Source of the DNA: Thermostichus vulcanus str. 'Rupite'
GTDB lineage: Bacteria; Cyanobacteriota; Cyanobacteriia; Thermostichales; Thermostichaceae
NCBI RefSeq assembly: GCF_022848905.1
Contig: NZ_JAFIRA010000004.1
Coordinates: forward strand, 62,001-126,000
Length of the DNA: 64,000 bases
Direction: 5' to 3'
Below are positions 18,078 to 25,971 of this stretch, piece after piece (position 1 is the stretch's first letter; each line of letters begins with the position of its first letter). The notes beneath the pieces were generated by a model. The model was given only the letters and a program-made list of their open reading frames with translations, was not told the origin of the DNA and made no database searches. A program made the translations under genes and the position numbers.

Positions 18078-18941
18078 GTGATCAAACAAGCTCTTTCCTA
18101 TGGTCTTGGCCTAAGCCTCATTCTGGCTGGCACTCAAGCTTTTGCCCAATCGACCCCGGATAAGTTGGTGCTGGGCATGGTGCCCTCCCGTGAGGCCGAG
18201 CGCATTGTCGATAGCCTCGATCCATTTGCCGAGTTGCTCAGTGAAAAAATCGGGATCCCGGTGGAAACCTTTGTCTCCACGGACTATACCGGCCTGGTGG
18301 AGGCGATAGGCACCAACCGAGTGGATATTGGTCTGTTCGGCCCTGCGGCTTTGGTGGAAGCGGTGGATCGTCACAATGCTGAGGTGATCCTGGCTTCGGT
18401 ACGGCGGGGATCCACCACCTATCGTTCTCAGTTCAACATACCCTGTGGCGGCGAGATCAACAGCTTCGAGGATTTGAAGGGAAAAACCATTGCCTTTGTG
18501 GATCCGGGGTCTGCCTCGGGCTATCAGTTCCCCTTTGTGTTTTTAAGGGATGAGCACAATATCGATGCCAATGTCGATATGCAGCCGATCTTTGCCGGCG
18601 CTCATGATGCTTCTGTGTTGGCGGTTTACAACGGCGATGTGGATGTGTCGGTGTCGTTTGAAGATGCGCGGACAACCATTGCCAACGATCACCCTGATGT
18701 GAATGAAAAGGTGTGTGTGTTGGGCTATACCTCTGATATTCCCAACGATGGCACAGTGGTGCGCTCCGGGTTGCCGGCTGGCCTATCTGAGCAAATTGCC
18801 ACGGCGATGATCGAGATTGCTGAAACAGAAGAGGGCAAAAAGCTCACCGAAGCGTTGTTCAACGTGACGGGCTTTGCTCCCATCGACTCCTCCGCCTATG
18901 ACATTGTGCGGGAAGTGTCCAGTACCTTCCGCCGCAACTGA
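18078..18941 (+). CDS. phnD: Phosphonate/phosphite-type ABC transporter substrate-binding protein
   Basis: 287 residues, starting GTG 18078, with a secretion signal ending …LAGTQAFAQS. PhnD-family marks: LVLGMVPSREAERI, FVSTDYTGLVEAIGTNRVDIGLFGP, INSFEDLKGKTIAFVDPGSASGYQFP, DVSVSFEDARTT. It binds phosphonates, phosphite or phosphate esters outside the membrane and feeds PhnC/PhnE. Homologues include PtxB; ligand identity cannot be read. First gene of a three-gene transporter operon (phnD-phnC-phnE); no C-P lyase or phosphite dehydrogenase follows in this window. Confidence 0.88.
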   Translation: MIKQALSYGLGLSLILAGTQAFAQSTPDKLVLGMVPSREAERIVDSLDPFAELLSEKIGIPVETFVSTDYTGLVEAIGTNRVDIGLFGPAALVEAVDRHNAEVILASVRRGSTTYRSQFNIPCGGEINSFEDLKGKTIAFVDPGSASGYQFPFVFLRDEHNIDANVDMQPIFAGAHDASVLAVYNGDVDVSVSFEDARTTIANDHPDVNEKVCVLGYTSDIPNDGTVVRSGLPAGLSEQIATAMIEIAETEEGKKLTEALFNVTGFAPIDSSAYDIVREVSSTFRRN

Positions 18942-19008
18942 GAGTACGCTCAAAGGGATCCTCGCCTTCCGTTGGGGATCCCGATTTTTCTCGACCCTCC
19001 CTGGCAAC

Positions 19009-19785
19009 ATGATCAGCTTTGACGGTGTAGAAGTTACCTACCCCAATGGGTACCAAGCCCTGAAGGGGATCAGCCTCGACATTCCCAAGGGGCAGTTTGT
19101 TGTCATTGTCGGCTTGTCGGGGGCAGGTAAGTCCACCCTGATTCGTACCATTAACAACTTGGTGGTGCCCTCCAAAGGGGAGGTACGGGTGGGAGGCCGC
19201 TCCATTACCCGCGCTAGAGGGGCAGAGCTGCGCAAAATGCGGGCCGGGATCGGCATGATCTTCCAAACCTATAACTTGGTGAAGCGCACCACTGTCCTGC
19301 GCAATGTGTTGTCGGGGCGGTTGGGCAGTGCCCATCCTATGGCCAGTTTGCTGGGTCTTTTCCCCAAATCCGACCTGCTCATGGCCCATGCCTGTTTGCA
19401 GCGGGTCGGGATCCCGGAAAAAGCCTATGTCCGTGCCGATGCCCTTTCTGGAGGGCAACAGCAACGGGTGGGGATTGCCCGCGCTCTGGCCCAGCAGCCG
19501 CAGGTGATGTTAGCGGATGAGCCGGTGGCCAGCTTGGATCCGCCGACCGCCAATGCTGTGATGGGGGACTTAAAACGGATTACCCGTGAAGATGGAATTA
19601 CGACGTTGGTGAATTTACACTTCATCGACATGGCCCGTGATTATGCTGATCGGATCATTGGAATGCGGGCGGGGGAGGTGGTGTTCGATGGAACACCTGA
19701 CGAAGCCACCGATCAGGTCTTCACCGAGATCTATGGCCGTTCCATCGACAAGGCAAAAGATCTATTGGGGCAGGCCATCAGATGA
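19009..19785 (+). CDS. phnC: Phosphonate-type ABC transporter ATP-binding protein
   Basis: 258 residues from ATG 19009. Walker A VGLSGAGKSTLIRTINNLV, PhnC-typical LRKMRAGIGMIFQTYNLVKR and VLRNVLSGRLG, signature ALSGGQQQRVGIARALAQQP, and Walker B VMLADEPVASLDPPTA. The open frame extends upstream to 18874 but overlaps phnD and lacks similarity there. The downstream phnE start overlaps this stop (ATGA), so the two are translationally coupled. Confidence 0.92.
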   Translation: MISFDGVEVTYPNGYQALKGISLDIPKGQFVVIVGLSGAGKSTLIRTINNLVVPSKGEVRVGGRSITRARGAELRKMRAGIGMIFQTYNLVKRTTVLRNVLSGRLGSAHPMASLLGLFPKSDLLMAHACLQRVGIPEKAYVRADALSGGQQQRVGIARALAQQPQVMLADEPVASLDPPTANAVMGDLKRITREDGITTLVNLHFIDMARDYADRIIGMRAGEVVFDGTPDEATDQVFTEIYGRSIDKAKDLLGQAIR

Positions 19786-20576
19786 CGGGATCCCCTCCAA
19801 CCCTGCCACCTCCCCCGTTGCTACCTCGCTTGGTAGGGATCGGATCCTGGGCGATTTTCCTGGCTTTGTTTTTGGCCTCCGCCCATTTCACGAATTTCTC
19901 ATTACAGACCCTTGCTCAAGGGATCCCGGATTTTTTCGCCTTTTTTGGCAAGATGTGGCCTTTGGATTGGCGAGCTCTGCCGGAAATTGGGCAACCTCTG
20001 CTAGAAACCTTGCAAATTGCCTATTTGGGGACTTTATTCGGCGGGATCCTGGCCATCCCTTTTATTTTTTTGGGATCCCGAAATACGACTGCTAATCCAG
20101 TGGTGATGTGGGGAGTAAGGGGCTTTTTAACCTTGGTGCGCAGTGTGCCGGATTTGCTCTATGCCGCCATTTGTGTCGGGATTCTCTCGTTTGGGCCATT
20201 GCCAGGGGTCGTGGCGATCGTTATTTTTACAGCTTCTGTTTTGGCCAAACTGGGTAGCGAAACGGTAGAAGCAATCGATCCTGGCCCTTTGGAGGCTTTA
20301 CAGGCAGTGGGTGCTGGGCGCATTCAGCAAATTGTCTATGGTGTAGTGCCTCAAATTGCTGCCACCATGGCCTCCTATGTGTTGTATATCTTCGAGATTA
20401 ATGTGCGCGCCTCCACCGTTTTGGGGTTTGTGGGTGCAGGTGGAATCGGCCAACTGTTGCGCACCTACCTCAGCTTTTTCGATTATCGCAGCACAGCAGT
20501 GTTGATTTTGATTGTGTTTGGGGTGGTGTTGTTGATCGATGCAGTTTCCAGCTACGCCCGTTCTAAACTGATCTAG
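19782..20576 (+). CDS. phnE: Phosphonate-type ABC transporter permease
   Basis: 264 residues with about six membrane helices. PhnE features are LLETLQIAYLGTLFGGILAIPFIFL near the start of the permease domain, the EAA loop region SETVEAIDPGPLEALQAVGAGRIQQIVYGVVPQ, and INVRASTVLGFVGAGGIGQLL near the end. It overlaps phnC by 4 bp. The stop codon lies in the first copy of a small GATCTAGATT repeat cluster. Confidence 0.92.
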   Translation: MTGSPPTLPPPPLLPRLVGIGSWAIFLALFLASAHFTNFSLQTLAQGIPDFFAFFGKMWPLDWRALPEIGQPLLETLQIAYLGTLFGGILAIPFIFLGSRNTTANPVVMWGVRGFLTLVRSVPDLLYAAICVGILSFGPLPGVVAIVIFTASVLAKLGSETVEAIDPGPLEALQAVGAGRIQQIVYGVVPQIAATMASYVLYIFEINVRASTVLGFVGAGGIGQLLRTYLSFFDYRSTAVLILIVFGVVLLIDAVSSYARSKLI

Positions 20577-20613
20577 ATTTGATCTAGATTGACTGATCTA
20601 GATTGTCTAGATT
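20570..20613. repeat. Cluster of GATCTAGATT repeats
   Basis: GATCTAGATT occurs at 20570-20579, 20581-20590 and 20595-20604, with a degenerate fourth copy (TGTCTAGATT) ending at 20613. Each contains the palindrome core CTAG. The cluster lies between the convergent genes phnE and the response regulator. Confidence 0.7.
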
Positions 20614-20624
20614 GTCGACATTAT

Positions 20625-20990
20625 CTAGCCCAACTGAGCGGCAATGATTCCCAATAAATGAGTTTGTTCAATTGGTTTCGTTAGGTAAGCATCAGAACCC
20701 AGGCGCAGTCCCTGTTCGATGTCTGCACAATGGGTTTTGGACGAGAGAAACACAAAAGGAATATGGGCAGTAGCCCGATCCCGCTTCAGGGCATCCAGTA
20801 CCCCATAGCCATTCAGTTTGGGCATTACCACATCACACAACACCAGATCAGGCAGTAGAGAGCGCACCAAGTTCAGCCCTTCTTCCCCATCGGTAGCAGC
20901 TAGGGTGTCATATCCGGCCCGTCGCAGCAGCTTTTGCAGATAGGTGCGAATGGGGGGTTCGTCTTCGATAATCAAGATTCGTTTAGACAT
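20625..20990 (-). CDS. Single-domain CheY-like response regulator
   Basis: 121 residues, a receiver domain alone. RILIIEDEPPIRTYL holds the acidic pair, LVLCDVVMPKLNGYG the phosphoacceptor Asp (about residue 52), FVFLSSKTHCADIEQGL the conserved Ser/Thr switch, and GSDAYLTKPIE the Lys. With no output domain it works by protein contact, like CheY or PatA/PixG-type partners of pili and motility. No histidine kinase is adjacent. Its start codon and ribosome-binding site are duplicated just upstream (tandem repeat 20978-21035). Confidence 0.92.
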   Translation of the reverse strand: MSKRILIIEDEPPIRTYLQKLLRRAGYDTLAATDGEEGLNLVRSLLPDLVLCDVVMPKLNGYGVLDALKRDRATAHIPFVFLSSKTHCADIEQGLRLGSDAYLTKPIEQTHLLGIIAAQLG

Positions 20991-21037
20991 GAGTAAAAGG
21001 TAGGCTTTCGTTTAGACATGAGTAAAAGGTAGGCTTC
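20978..21037. repeat. Perfect 29-bp tandem duplication covering the response-regulator start codon
   Basis: Unit 1 is 20978-21006 and unit 2 is 21007-21035, identical, with the first three bases of a third unit (TTC) following. Read on the minus strand each unit contains the leader and codons ATG TCT AAA CGA. The outer copy opens a 15-codon frame (MSKRKPTFYSCLNES, then TGA) that runs over the real start. Confidence 0.9.
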
Positions 21038-21245
21038 TCCTCGAGAGAAGGCAAAACAGAACTCCAGACCAAGCTATTAACCTGTTTTCCCAGCCTTGTG
21101 CAGCACAGATATACAAGCCGATAGAGAAAGTATAGGGAAATTTTTGGGATGGAAGCCTCCGCCAAATCGCTCACTTGCGGGATCCCACGACCTAACTAAC
21201 CTCCAGTGGGAACAAGTCTCTCAGTAATCCTACGAGTAAAAGGAG

Positions 21246-22193
21246 TTACTCAGATTTGAGCTGACGTTCCATCAGTCGGGCCAAAGCGGCTACGGGAGTG
21301 GTTTGTCCCTGCAACAACAACTGCACTTCGTGAGTAATGGGCACCGGGATCCCATGTTGAGCGGCAATCTTCAGCAAAACGGGCGCGGTGTGGATCCCTT
21401 CAGCGGTACCTTCAATTTCCGCCAACACTTGTCCTAACGGTTTCCCTTGCCCCAATCCATAACCCACCCGGTAGTTGCGGCTGAGGGGGCTATGACAGGT
21501 GGCCAGCAAATCCCCCAGTCCCGACAGGCCATTCAAGGTTTCGGGCCGTGCCCCCAACCGGGATCCCACCCGGATCATTTCTGCCAACCCGCGCGTTACC
21601 AGAGCAGAACGGGCATTGGTGCCCAGCTGCAACCCATCACACACGCCAACAGCAATAGCGATCACATTTTTTAGGGTGCCCCCCAATTCCACCCCAATCG
21701 GATCGCTGCTGGTGTAGAGACGAAAGCGGTCTGAAGAGAGGGCCCGTTGCACCTGGGTGGCGGCCCAGGGATCCCGGCTGGCGACAACAGCCGCAGCAGG
21801 CAACCCCTGGCGGATCTCCACCGAGAGATTCGGCCCCGACAGCACCACCACCGCCTGATTGGGAAAATTCGCAGCCCAAATTTGGGTGGGGGTCAGGAGT
21901 TCCACTGGATCCAATCCCTTGGTGGCCGAGACCAAAATGGCTTGGGGAGGGATCCCGATTTTTTGTACCGCTCCTGCTAACGGGCGTACCCCCGCCATCG
22001 ACACCGCCGAAACGATCACCTCTGCCCCCTGCAAAACTCCAGCCAGGTCAGGAGCAGTTCGGCGATCCCAGACACGAACTCGATGTCCTTGGGCCTGGGC
22101 CAGCATAGCTAGCGTACTCCCCCAAGCCCCCGCCCCTAAAATGGCGATGGTTTGAGTCGATGTTGCCAGTCGTTCCGTAGCGCTATCCTTCAC
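21246..22193 (-). CDS. gpsA: Glycerol-3-phosphate dehydrogenase [NAD(P)+]
   Basis: 315 residues from GTG 22193, chosen because GGAGG lies 6 bp upstream; the frame stays open to 22268 without similarity. The Rossmann motif TIAILGAGAWGSTLAMLAQ, then VSATKGLD, VVLSGPNLSVEI, GVELGGTLKNVIAIAVG (catalytic Lys), TNARSALVTRGLAEMIR and LSGLGDLLATC are all typical. It reduces dihydroxyacetone phosphate to glycerol 3-phosphate for membrane lipid synthesis. Confidence 0.94.
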   Translation of the reverse strand: MKDSATERLATSTQTIAILGAGAWGSTLAMLAQAQGHRVRVWDRRTAPDLAGVLQGAEVIVSAVSMAGVRPLAGAVQKIGIPPQAILVSATKGLDPVELLTPTQIWAANFPNQAVVVLSGPNLSVEIRQGLPAAAVVASRDPWAATQVQRALSSDRFRLYTSSDPIGVELGGTLKNVIAIAVGVCDGLQLGTNARSALVTRGLAEMIRVGSRLGARPETLNGLSGLGDLLATCHSPLSRNYRVGYGLGQGKPLGQVLAEIEGTAEGIHTAPVLLKIAAQHGIPVPITHEVQLLLQGQTTPVAALARLMERQLKSE

Positions 22194-22320
22194 CGCATAC
22201 CTCCAGAGGCCATTCGCGCCGGTGCCCTCTTCCTGCAGCGACCCACAAGCCCAGCAAAACAACCGCAAAGGTTAGTATGGACGGATACTCAATCACCTGT
22301 TCAGACTCAGAGCAAACGAC

Positions 22321-23226
22321 ATGGCGGAAGCAGGGATCCCGCGCCTCCCTTCTGACGTGACGGCCAAAATGGGGAGTTGGCAGCACGGTTATGCCTTTAC
22401 CAATGGCATTCAACTGCACTATGTCACCCAAGGGGAAGGGGAGTTGGTGATTTTGCTGCATGGGTTCCCCGAATTTTGGTATTCCTGGCGGCATCAAATC
22501 CCGGTCCTGGCGCAGCGCTTCCGGGTTGTGGTACCCGACATGCGCGGCTACAACGATTCTGACAAGCCCGACCACGGCTACGATCTGGATACCCTCACCC
22601 AGGATATGCGCGGCCTGCTCACCTACTTTGGGGCGAAAACCGCATCGGTAGTCGCCCACGATTGGGGAGGCGCGATTGCTTGGCACTGGGCGCAGTTTTT
22701 CCCGGAGCAAATTCGCAAGTTGGCGGTTCTCAACTCTCCCCATCCCGCCTGTTTTCGGCGTGAGTTTCTCAGCAACCTAGATCAAGTACGGCGCAGTTGG
22801 TACATGTTCTTTTTTCAATTGCCCTGGTTGCCAGAGTGGCTACTGCAACGGGATCTAGCCGACTGGGTACGCCGCATCTTTCAGGAGACATCCGTGCGCA
22901 AAAGTGCCTTTACCCGTCACGATTTGCAACTCTATCAAGAGGCTTTGGCCAAACCCAAGGTGCTCACCTCCGCCCTCAACTACTACCGCCAGCTCTTTAA
23001 TCTACCGACGTTGCAAAACCTATTTTTGGAACCGATGCGGCAGATCCTCGCCCCCACCCTGCTGATTTGGGGAGAAGAAGACTTTGCCCTCAGCCGTGAA
23101 CTGACCGAAGGCATGGACTCGTTTTTCCCCAACGGCATTCGCAAGGAATACATCCCCGAATGTGGCCATTGGGCCCAGCAGGAGGCCCCACAAACCGTGA
23201 ATCGGCTGCTGATGGAGTTTCTTTGA
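22321..23226 (+). CDS. Alpha/beta hydrolase, epoxide hydrolase-like
   Basis: 301 residues. Oxyanion motif LLHGFPEFWYSWRHQIP, nucleophile elbow VVAHDWGGAIAWHWA (Asp nucleophile in HDWGG), acid region LLIWGEEDFAL and final catalytic His in PECGHWAQQEAP. The Asp nucleophile with WRHQ and cap-domain tyrosines (NYYRQLF) points to epoxide hydrolase or haloacetate dehalogenase-like enzymes. Substrate unknown. The gene is divergent from gpsA, with about 127 bp between the starts. Confidence 0.85.
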   Translation: MAEAGIPRLPSDVTAKMGSWQHGYAFTNGIQLHYVTQGEGELVILLHGFPEFWYSWRHQIPVLAQRFRVVVPDMRGYNDSDKPDHGYDLDTLTQDMRGLLTYFGAKTASVVAHDWGGAIAWHWAQFFPEQIRKLAVLNSPHPACFRREFLSNLDQVRRSWYMFFFQLPWLPEWLLQRDLADWVRRIFQETSVRKSAFTRHDLQLYQEALAKPKVLTSALNYYRQLFNLPTLQNLFLEPMRQILAPTLLIWGEEDFALSRELTEGMDSFFPNGIRKEYIPECGHWAQQEAPQTVNRLLMEFL

Positions 23227-23238
23227 TTTCTAATCTCT

Positions 23239-23262
23239 TAAGTCAAAGAGTAAGTCAAAGAG
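23239..23262. repeat. Perfect 12-bp tandem duplication downstream of the hydrolase
   Basis: TAAGTCAAAGAG occurs at 23239-23250 and again at 23251-23262. It lies 12 bp after the hydrolase stop, in the 159-bp gap before gcvH. I see no glycine riboswitch in this gap. Confidence 0.85.
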
Positions 23263-23385
23263 AGCTGATCTCATCTCAATTTGTCTCCATCTGCTCTCAA
23301 AGACTCTGAATCTCTCTGATGAGATAGGCGTGGGGGCTCTTTCCGACTAAAATGATCCACTGAATCCTGCATCGAGAGAATCCCC

Positions 23386-23775
23386 ATGGCCCTGGAATAT
23401 CCATCCCACCTGCGCTACGTGGATAGCCATGAGTATATCCGCGTCGAGGATGATATTGCCGTGATTGGCATCACCGCTTATGCCGTCGATCAGTTGGGGG
23501 ATATTGTCTTTGTGGGTCTGCCAGAAGAGGGATCCGAGCTGGAGAAGGGGGAAAGTTTCGGCTCGGTGGAATCGGTGAAAGCGGTGGAGGATCTCTACGC
23601 ACCTCTCTCGGGAGAAGTGGTGGCGGTGAACAAGACTGTGGTCGATAGCCCTGAGAGTATTGCTGACGATCCCTACGGGGATGGGTGGCTACTCAAGGTG
23701 CGCATTGCCAACCCTGAAGAGCTCGATGAGATGATCAGTGCTGAGGCCTATGCCAGCTTGGTGGAAGGCTCCTGA
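23386..23775 (+). CDS. gcvH: Glycine cleavage system H protein
   Basis: 129 residues, the normal size. The lipoyl lysine is in SFGSVESVKAVEDLYAPLSG (ESVKA motif). H protein carries the aminomethyl group between the P, T and L proteins during glycine breakdown, important for photorespiration in cyanobacteria. gcvP and gcvT are not adjacent. Other hallmarks are VIGITAYAVDQLGDIVFVGLPE and the C-terminal NPEELDEMISAEAY. Confidence 0.96.
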   Translation: MALEYPSHLRYVDSHEYIRVEDDIAVIGITAYAVDQLGDIVFVGLPEEGSELEKGESFGSVESVKAVEDLYAPLSGEVVAVNKTVVDSPESIADDPYGDGWLLKVRIANPEELDEMISAEAYASLVEGS

Positions 23776-23856
23776 ACCCCATTTCTCCAGTATTTCTAAC
23801 AGGATTCCTCCAGTCCTGTTCCTGGAAGGCTCCCTTTGTCCGCTTCAACTCACTAC

Positions 23857-24792
23857 TCAGAGCAAAACCACACGGTTGCGCCCACCAGATTTGGCTTGGT
23901 AGAGGGCCATATCGGCTGCAGCCAGCAAGTTTTGGCGGCTGATTTCTCCTCTGAGCCTGAACATCGAGGCAATGCCGATGCTACAGGTAAAGGACACAAG
24001 CTCGGAGCCTATCTCTCCTATCTCTAAGGACAAGGACTCGATGGCCTGACGAAACCGTTCCGCTAACCGCAAGACCTGGGATTCTTGGATCCCTCGCACC
24101 ATGAGAGCAAATTCATCCCCACCCAAACGAGCCAACAGATCTTCTTTGCGTACTTGGGCTTGCAACCGGTGTGCTGCTTGCATCAGGGCTTGATCCCCAG
24201 CCAAATGGCCCCATTGATCGTTGACCTGCTTGAACCCGTCCAGGTCGAAGTAGAGCACGTAGAGGGAGGTCTGATGGCGCTGGGCAAAGCGAATCTCCAA
24301 CTCCAGTTGCTCCATAAAAAAGCGCCGATTGTACAAGCCCGTTAGGGGATCGTAAATGGCGGCGCTGGCCATTTGCAGAAAAAATGCCTCTTCCACCGAG
24401 TCGTAGTAGGCAAATTTGAGGGTACTGGCCCCAATTTGAATGCGATCCCCCTCCAGAAGAGGAATGCGCGTAATGCGCTCGCCATTGACGTAGGTGCCGT
24501 TTAAGCTCCCTAGGTCAGTGAGAATGTAGCGCTCACTCTCCACATCCAGCCGACAGTGCTGCCGGGAAATGCCGTAATCCGCCAGCTGAATATCTGCATT
24601 GCTACCCCGCCCCACAACCATACCCCCCCGAAGGGGCAGGGTCAGGCCTGCATTGGCCCCACTGAGCACCGTCAAAAATGCCTCCACAGATCTGCCACGG
24701 GATCCACGCGCATAGGACTCTTCCGGAACTTGGGTGGTTGGCTCTTCTTGAGAATAGGAGATGGGATCCAGGGGCATAACGGACAGAGTCAT
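23857..24792 (-). CDS. Diguanylate cyclase with N-terminal FHA domain
   Basis: 311 residues from ATG 24792. FHA domain about residues 38-130: GRGSN at 61-65, SRQHC at 76-80, SLNGTYVNG near 96-104. GGDEF domain about 145-305: DPLTGLYNRRFF, FDLDGFKQVND and the active site GGDEF at 224-228. An intact inhibitory I-site, RKED at 215-218, sits exactly five residues before it, so product inhibition by c-di-GMP is expected. FHA binding to a phosphothreonine protein would link Ser/Thr kinase signalling to c-di-GMP. Its start codon lies in a 21-bp tandem duplication. Confidence 0.92.
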   Translation of the reverse strand: MTLSVMPLDPISYSQEEPTTQVPEESYARGSRGRSVEAFLTVLSGANAGLTLPLRGGMVVGRGSNADIQLADYGISRQHCRLDVESERYILTDLGSLNGTYVNGERITRIPLLEGDRIQIGASTLKFAYYDSVEEAFFLQMASAAIYDPLTGLYNRRFFMEQLELEIRFAQRHQTSLYVLYFDLDGFKQVNDQWGHLAGDQALMQAAHRLQAQVRKEDLLARLGGDEFALMVRGIQESQVLRLAERFRQAIESLSLEIGEIGSELVSFTCSIGIASMFRLRGEISRQNLLAAADMALYQAKSGGRNRVVLL

Positions 24793-24824
24793 GGGTTGCA
24801 ATCACAGAGTCATGGGTTGCAATC
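24783..24824. repeat. Perfect 21-bp tandem duplication covering the FHA-GGDEF start codon
   Basis: Units 24783-24803 and 24804-24824 are identical. On the minus strand each contains CCCATGACTCTGT. The inner copy supplies the probable start ATG 24792; the outer copy gives ATG ACT CTG TGA, a three-codon decoy frame immediately upstream. Confidence 0.9.
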
Positions 24825-25014
24825 AGGGGTGAGAAGGACGCAGGGAGTATCTTCTAGGTAGTATTCTCTACAATTTAAATTATTTTACTCACCTGTTCGC
24901 TCAGTAAAACCGCTGAATCACGCTCCGCGTTTTGTCGATATCCATCCGGCCTTCTCTGTTGTTGGGAAGGCAAAGTTGGGGTTTGGCAACTCATGGGGAT
25001 GGGGGAAGGGATCC

Positions 25015-25971
25015 CTAGCCCAACCCTAGCCGTTGGCGGAAATAGGGAATGGTCAGCTGCAACCCCTCATGCAGCGGAACGCGGGGTTCCCAAGCCAAGA
25101 GGGTACGGGCCTTGCGAATGTCCGGCTGCCGCTGTTTGGGATCATCTTCTGGTAAAGGGTGATGGGCGATCACCGAAGCACTGCCTGTGAGGGCTAAGAC
25201 CTGTTGGGCCAACTCCAGGATCGTGAACTCGTTCGGATTGCCCAAATTGATCGGGCCGGTATGGGATCCCTTCATCAGCTGCACCAAGCCTTCCACCAAG
25301 TCGGAGACATAGCAAAAACTGCGGGTCTGGGATCCATCTCCATAGACGGTCAAGGGATCCCCCCGCAAAGCCTGGACGATGAAGTTGCTGACCACCCGGC
25401 CATCATCCTCTCGCATCGCTGGGCCATAGGTGTTGAAAATGCGGGCCACCCGGATTTCAATGGAATGTTGTCGCTGCCAATCAAAAGCCAGAGTTTCTGC
25501 CAAGCGCTTGGATTCGTCGTAGCAAGCCCTTGGGCCAATCGGGTTGACATGTCCCCAGTAGTCCTCCGGTTGGGGGTGGACCAAGGGATCCCCGTACACT
25601 TCTGAAGTGGAGGCCAGCAGGAATCTAGCTCCCGTTTTCTGGGCCAGTTGCAAGAGGTTGTAGGTGCCCCAAACGCTGGTGCGAATGGTACGGATTGGAT
25701 CGGCTTGGTAGTGGGGTGGGGAGGCGGGGCAGGCCAAGTGGTAGATCTGCTGGATGCCGGAGTGTTCCAAGGCTGCCGGCAGAGGATCGACAACATCCTG
25801 CAGGATGAGTTGAAAAGCAGGGTTGTCCAGATGGATTTGAATATTGAGCCGACGACCGGTGTACCCATTGTCCAGGCAGATGACCTGATGCCCTTCTTGC
25901 AGCAGTCGTGTCACCAAGTGGGAGCCAATAAACCCCATGCCGCCAGTGACCAGAATTTTCAAAGCACTCAC
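25015..25971 (-). CDS. uxs: UDP-glucuronate decarboxylase (UDP-xylose synthase), SDR family
   Basis: 318 residues from GTG 25971, which overlaps the upstream ugd stop (GTGA). Extended SDR marks: [19 protein letters not shown] (NAD site), [50 protein letters not shown] and catalytic [11 protein letters not shown] (YxxxK). The ACPASP and SEVYGDP blocks are typical of UDP-xylose synthase, which converts UDP-glucuronate to UDP-xylose with CO2 release. It directly follows the enzyme that makes UDP-glucuronate, so the pair forms a short pathway for exopolysaccharide or glycan precursors. Confidence 0.92.
   Translation of the reverse strand: MSALKILVTGGMGFIGSHLVTRLLQEGHQVICLDNGYTGRRLNIQIHLDNPAFQLILQDVVDPLPAALEHSGIQQIYHLACPASPPHYQADPIRTIRTSVWGTYNLLQLAQKTGARFLLASTSEVYGDPLVHPQPEDYWGHVNPIGPRACYDESKRLAETLAFDWQRQHSIEIRVARIFNTYGPAMREDDGRVVSNFIVQALRGDPLTVYGDGSQTRSFCYVSDLVEGLVQLMKGSHTGPINLGNPNEFTILELAQQVLALTGSASVIAHHPLPEDDPKQRQPDIRKARTLLAWEPRVPLHEGLQLTIPYFRQRLGLG

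Noticed and set aside
17822-18163. Frame starting DGIPEEPLHGVDPVAIEVDI, possible remnant of a Mg-chelatase/ComM-type ATPase
   Set aside because: Only about 25 residues are faintly similar; the expected GLPD and Walker regions are absent and the frame overlaps phnD. Too weak to call a pseudogene; a profile search would decide.
23227-23385. Glycine riboswitch upstream of gcvH
   Set aside because: The gap lacks the conserved glycine-aptamer core and shows mainly a 12-bp tandem duplication and CT-rich sequence.
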